DNA of 64,000 nucleotides from the NCBI GenBank assembly GCA_019914995.1, contig CM034131.1, forward strand, positions 5,426,501-5,490,500, given 5' to 3'. The first letter of the stretch is position 1. Each line of letters starts with the position of its first letter. The translations under genes and the position numbers were made by a program. The DNA comes from Acanthochlamys bracteata. Its lineage: Eukaryota > Streptophyta > Magnoliopsida > Pandanales > Velloziaceae. Of this stretch, positions 60,880 through 64,000 are shown one piece after another. The notes under the pieces are model-generated. The model searched no databases and was not told the origin of the DNA. It saw only the letters and a program-made list of their open reading frames with translations.

Positions 60880-61308
60880 TCGCGACAAAGGTACAATGCA
60901 CGTTTCTCCTTCATCCATGATCCATGAGTTGGCAAAAGGGATAGGTATAGCCTTTACGCGATCCATAAACTCCATACTAAGAACTATAGAAAAATCATCC
61001 ATGGGCACAACGGAAAAGTCCAAAAGATCAGTCCACTCACCTATGCATGTTTTGATTCAACAGGCAACACCAATAATAGATTTGAGTTCAGAATTAACTG
61101 CGTTAATCTATCATTGTCCCTTTTCGTACTTGATGCCGAGCCTCGTGGCTTCCTTCTCCTCGAGGAAGTTATGCGTCGCCCCTGTGTCTACCAAAGTTCG
61201 AACCTCCCGTTCTCCAATTTTGATCGTCACGTACATTCGACCCTTCACCTCAAGTCTTGACAATTCGGCTTTGGCTTGGATGGCATTAAGTAGTTGTAGT
61301 GAGCCCAT
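60880..61308 (-). pseudogene. gypsy aspartic protease and following linker
   Basis: The frame from 61308 encodes SRLEVKGRMYVTIKIGEREV then LVDTGATHNFLEE, the retropepsin active site, then ATRLGIKYEKGQ. After a frameshift the next conserved segment appears as FSIVLSMEFMDRVKAIPIPF and NSWIMDEGETCIVPL (about 61000-60890). This normally lies between protease and reverse transcriptase. Confidence 0.85.
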
Positions 61309-61329
61309 ATTTACTTCTTCAGGTTGCTG

Positions 61330-62137
61330 TTATGGCTCGTCCATTATCTCTATTAGTGCCGAGAGTTTATTCCGTTTTGAGCATTCCCTGAGCATATGAG
61401 GTCCATCACAAAAAAAGCATTTTAAAGAATTCTTACCACTCTCTCGATTGTTGCCATTGCTTCCTTGGCCTCTATGGGAGCCTCCCTTGGTCTTCGGTAA
61501 GTCAATCGTTGCTTCTTTGAATTGATGGCTATCTCTACCACTATTTTCTTTAAAGTCCTCTCGAAGCTTATGCTTTTCGGACCATTGGAACTTTATAAGG
61601 GACTCAGCTATGGCAATGGCAAAGTTAAGATCTTGAGCTCCTCTACGTTGAATCTCCAATCTCGCTCATGTTTGCAATCCGTTCATGAAAGCAAAAAGGG
61701 CCTCCCTTTCTGAAAAATCAGAAATCTCTAAGATCAACTCTGAAAATTCCTTGACGTAGTCCTTTATACTGTCCCGATGGGTCAAGCGTCAAAGCTTTGC
61801 CCTTACCTCATCCTCGGCATTCACTAGATAGAATTGCCGTTTGAGTTTCCTGTTGAACTCTTCCCAAGTGGCAATGGTGCGGTCCCCTCTTGATCTCAGC
61901 ATGTCTTCTCCTCTACTATACCATTGCGGTATCTTCAACGTAAAGAGTGGCATGATTGATCTTACCTGCGTCCCCCGTAATGCCGGTACTCCTAAAGAGT
62001 TGCTCCAAACTCCAAAGAATGTTATCAATCTCCTTCGCGTTCCTTGCGCCCTTGTAAGCCTTCGGTTTAGGAACTTTTACTTTCGAAGGAGTTGATGTTG
62101 AGGGTGTGGCGGCAACCGCCCCTTGCGTAACCGCCAT
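61330..62137 (-). pseudogene. gypsy gag with CCHC zinc knuckle
   Basis: The start region (62137) encodes VKVPKPKAYKGARNAKEIDN and LWSLEQLFRSTGI. A shifted frame (62028-61789) encodes LKIPQWYSRGEDMLRSRGDR and TWEEFNRKLKRQFYLVNAED, the usual retrotransposon gag core. The C-terminal part (61659-61330) has CFFCDGPHMLREC, a CX2CX3HX4C knuckle, after a basic Gly/Asn/Ser-rich stretch. At least two frameshifts break the reading frame. Confidence 0.88.
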
Positions 62138-62541
62138 TTTATAAAGTGCTCAGTCCTTTCGGACATTCTTCAATTCGATAGCCAACCTTACGACATCTTA
62201 CCTAAGGGTCACTATTTCTCTCCTAAGAGCATCCACATCACCCAAGAGAGAGTCTTTAAGGGCCTTACCTTGGCGAGACGATGATTAAGTTAAAGGCACC
62301 TTACATCTCCCCACGAAGCTCTTCTTGTCCCTTCTCGATATTTTGGCCCAACTGCTCAAACTGATCCACCTTATCCGCTATAGCAAGTTCCACTCTAGCG
62401 AGCCTTACATTCATGTTCGCCATTACATTCCTAAACTTCTCTTTCCGTTGGCGAATGCTTTTAGGAGCTCTCCTTTCAATTTCCTTCTCTCATGGATTGT
62501 AACGTCGCTTCCGTTTGCCATTTTTGATTGGCAGAATCTTA

Positions 62542-62553
62542 GCTATGATACCA
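62542..62553 (-). other. Primer-binding site of the gypsy element
   Basis: On the minus strand TGGTATCATAGC, one mismatch from the usual TGGTATCAGAGC initiator tRNA-Met site, two bases from the LTR end. Confidence 0.8.
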
Positions 62554-62555
62554 CT

Positions 62556-63076
62556 TGTCACATGCCTAGAGTTTTTATCTTGACTCGTGTGGCACTTAGA
62601 CACACTCTTTTGTGGCTAAATTAGTCTTTACCTAAATGAGATATCAAAGATAGCTAAAAAAATTTTGAATAGTCTTAAAGAAAAGAAGAAAAGTAAGGAA
62701 CACTTGGAGAGAGAGCTATTTGGAAAGAAAGCTTTGTATTACTTTGTTTAATACAACTCTTTGATTGATTTTCTTGATTACTCAAATGGGGGTCCTTATC
62801 TTTCTATTTATAGCTCCTCCATCTCTTCAACGAACGGTGAAAATTGCTTTGATCGGATAATGAAGAGTACATAGTTCGAAAATTTTTTACAAAATATCCC
62901 TTACCTACTCTAGAGTATTTTCTAACCTACTCTAAATTTATGCCAACTATCTTATGTCTAAAATATTCTACCATACTCTAGATTTGGCTTATACACAAGA
63001 TAATTTTACCTAAGCAAAAAATATTTTATCAAAATAATTTTGATAAAAAAATAACCAAAATAACCATACCGTAACG
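62556..63076 (-). repeat. 5' LTR of the gypsy element (right copy)
   Basis: 521 bp from TGTCACATGCC to CCGTAACG (the left copy ends CCGTGACA). It contains a TATTTATAGCTCC box on the plus strand shared with the other copy. Differences from the left LTR are frequent, so the insertion is not recent. Confidence 0.85.
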
Positions 63077-63722
63077 ATATGAATAGGGCAAACGTTTGAC
63101 ATTGATGCAAAGTAACAACATTAGAGCAACAATTTACAATTATCAGTCCTAGAGAGCCAGCAGAGCATCACACATACGTATTGCACATGAGCAACAAATT
63201 TCCATAGAAAGTCACTTCAGTGAACATTGCAAAAATGTACCTTCATGCAAAGGGGGAATATAATTGTCTTAATTTTGAAGTACAAAAGTTTTGAAGGGAT
63301 ACACCAGGAAGTAATCTGGCATTTCTATCACTGGATCCAGCATACAACTGAACATGCAACTTCCATGGATATTGTTCCATCCATCTGAAGACATAAATCT
63401 GCCAGATGACCGAGTTTTTGACTTAACACAGGAGCTGAAAAAACCTTGCCACCTCGTGACATTATACAGCTTAAAATCGAACTATATTGCATCGATACAG
63501 GTAACTGACCCTACCAAGTTGGCCGCATGTATCTCCCCCCAGAAACTAGATGTATTACATGAATGCCATTACAGCCATGTATCACCTTGCATGTGAATAA
63601 GGGTAGGACATATGCAAAACAGCTTCAAGCAGAAATACCATTCCAACACAGTACTTGCCTAAACAGTAACTACTGCCAGTTGCAAAAGTATAACCACCTT
63701 TAATGATTCAAGTTATTTACAG
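63077..63722 (-). other. Probable 3' untranslated region of the right-edge gene
   Basis: No coding frame that I can support. The composition is less AT-rich than true intergenic DNA here, and it lies directly downstream of the stop at 63725-63723 on the minus strand. Confidence 0.4.
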
Positions 63723-64000
63723 CTAGTCATATGAGATGGGACGTTCTGACTTATCTGCCAATGTTGCAGGATGTACAGGTTTATCTGCCAACGTTGCAGG
63801 ATCTAAAGGTGTTTTTGCTTTCTCTGCATCCTGGTTGTTTGAGTACTCAGCAGAAACAACAGCTGAAACAACTAGTGAGACTTCAGAGTTTTCAACCACA
63901 AGAGTGTCACTAGTCTCTAGAATAGTAGCAGAAATGCTATCTGGCGCACCTGAACCATCATTTCCGTACACCACATGATTCTCACAGGAGTTAACAACCT
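63723..64000 (-). CDS. C-terminal part of an unrecognised protein, cut by the window edge
   Basis: The minus-strand frame is open from the edge to a TAG at 63725-63723, at least 91 codons. It is acidic and Ser/Val/Ala-rich (DSISATILETSDTLVVENSE, VSLVVSAVVSAEY) and ends in two tandem copies of an eight-residue unit, PATLADKP / PATLADKS, encoded by near-identical 24-27 bp repeats at about 63745-63800. No catalytic or membrane motif is seen. It looks like a low-complexity C-terminal tail, and the rest of the gene lies to the right. I do not recognise the family. Protein-like codon content and the internal repeat argue against chance. Confidence 0.55.
   Translation of the reverse strand, partial: VVNSCENHVVYGNDGSGAPDSISATILETSDTLVVENSEVSLVVSAVVSAEYSNNQDAEKAKTPLDPATLADKPVHPATLADKSERPISYD

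Larger units (their letters stand above)
60003..63076 (-). mobile_element. Non-autonomous Ty3/gypsy chromovirus derivative (gag - protease - chromodomain)
   Basis: Two LTRs of about 500 bp flank an interior read on the minus strand. A primer-binding site (TGGTATCATAGC) lies two bases inside the right LTR, and a polypurine tract (GGTAGGGGAGAA) abuts the left LTR. The interior encodes gag with a CCHC knuckle, an aspartic protease (VDTGATHNFL), the segment after it, and then directly a chromodomain. Reverse transcriptase, RNase H and the integrase core are absent: only about 2.05 kb separates the LTRs. Stops and frameshifts are present in what remains. The outer edge of the left LTR is diverged, so that boundary is approximate. 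Confidence 0.88.

Noticed and set aside
1-64000. CRISPR arrays, operons or bacterial systems
   Set aside because: The content is plant nuclear DNA; no regularly spaced repeats or bacterial gene clusters are present.

Overview
This window is nuclear DNA of a flowering plant. The evidence is: genes with GT-AG introns, plant-only families (GH3, MORF, DUF538, an HR-like lesion-inducer), eukaryotic tRNA genes with internal promoters, plant LTR retrotransposons and many small AT-rich inverted-repeat elements. I cannot name the species from sequence alone. Gene density is low and the spaces between genes are very AT-rich.

Layout. 1-4126 has no recognisable gene. 4127-7030 is bracketed by about 320 bp direct repeats with a polypurine tract and looks like a non-autonomous LTR element whose interior carries exon-like sequence. 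13114-15316 (+) is a complete three-exon GH3 acyl-acid amido synthetase of the auxin-conjugating type. 15.3-22.8 kb holds only weak exon-like pieces on the minus strand. 22780-23505 (-) is a single-exon membrane-anchored methyltransferase-like gene. 24316-24600 (-) may be a broken U-box/ARM fragment. 28382-31179 has Harbinger-like ends and TTA flanks and contains a truncated HR-like lesion-inducer gene on the minus strand. 31377-33393 (+) is a complete four-exon MORF9-type chloroplast RNA-editing factor.

33.4-41.7 kb is a dense bed of MITEs, including a 771 bp hAT-like element with an 8 bp target duplication. 41730-46735 (+) is an old Ty1/copia retrotransposon with both LTRs, broken by stops and frameshifts. 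48035 onward (+) is a secreted DUF538 gene whose second exon is uncertain. 50.8-53 kb is again MITE-rich. tRNA-Leu(AAG) and tRNA-Trp(CCA) lie at 56707 and 57156.

58118-59175 (-) is a J-domain gene with damage at its 5' end. A degenerate tandem copy of its 3' end lies at 59263-59700. About 60003-63076 (-) is a Ty3/gypsy chromovirus derivative that keeps gag, protease and a chromodomain but has no reverse transcriptase or integrase core. The right edge holds the C-terminal end of an unrecognised minus-strand gene.

The host genes appear to be independent single genes: auxin homeostasis (GH3), plastid RNA editing (MORF9), an extracellular or endomembrane DUF538 protein and a J-domain co-chaperone. 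No multi-gene pathway or cluster is visible. The most unusual content is in the mobile DNA: the gag-protease-chromodomain element, and two elements that appear to carry host gene fragments. All splice models are read by eye from splice-site consensus, phase and family resemblance.
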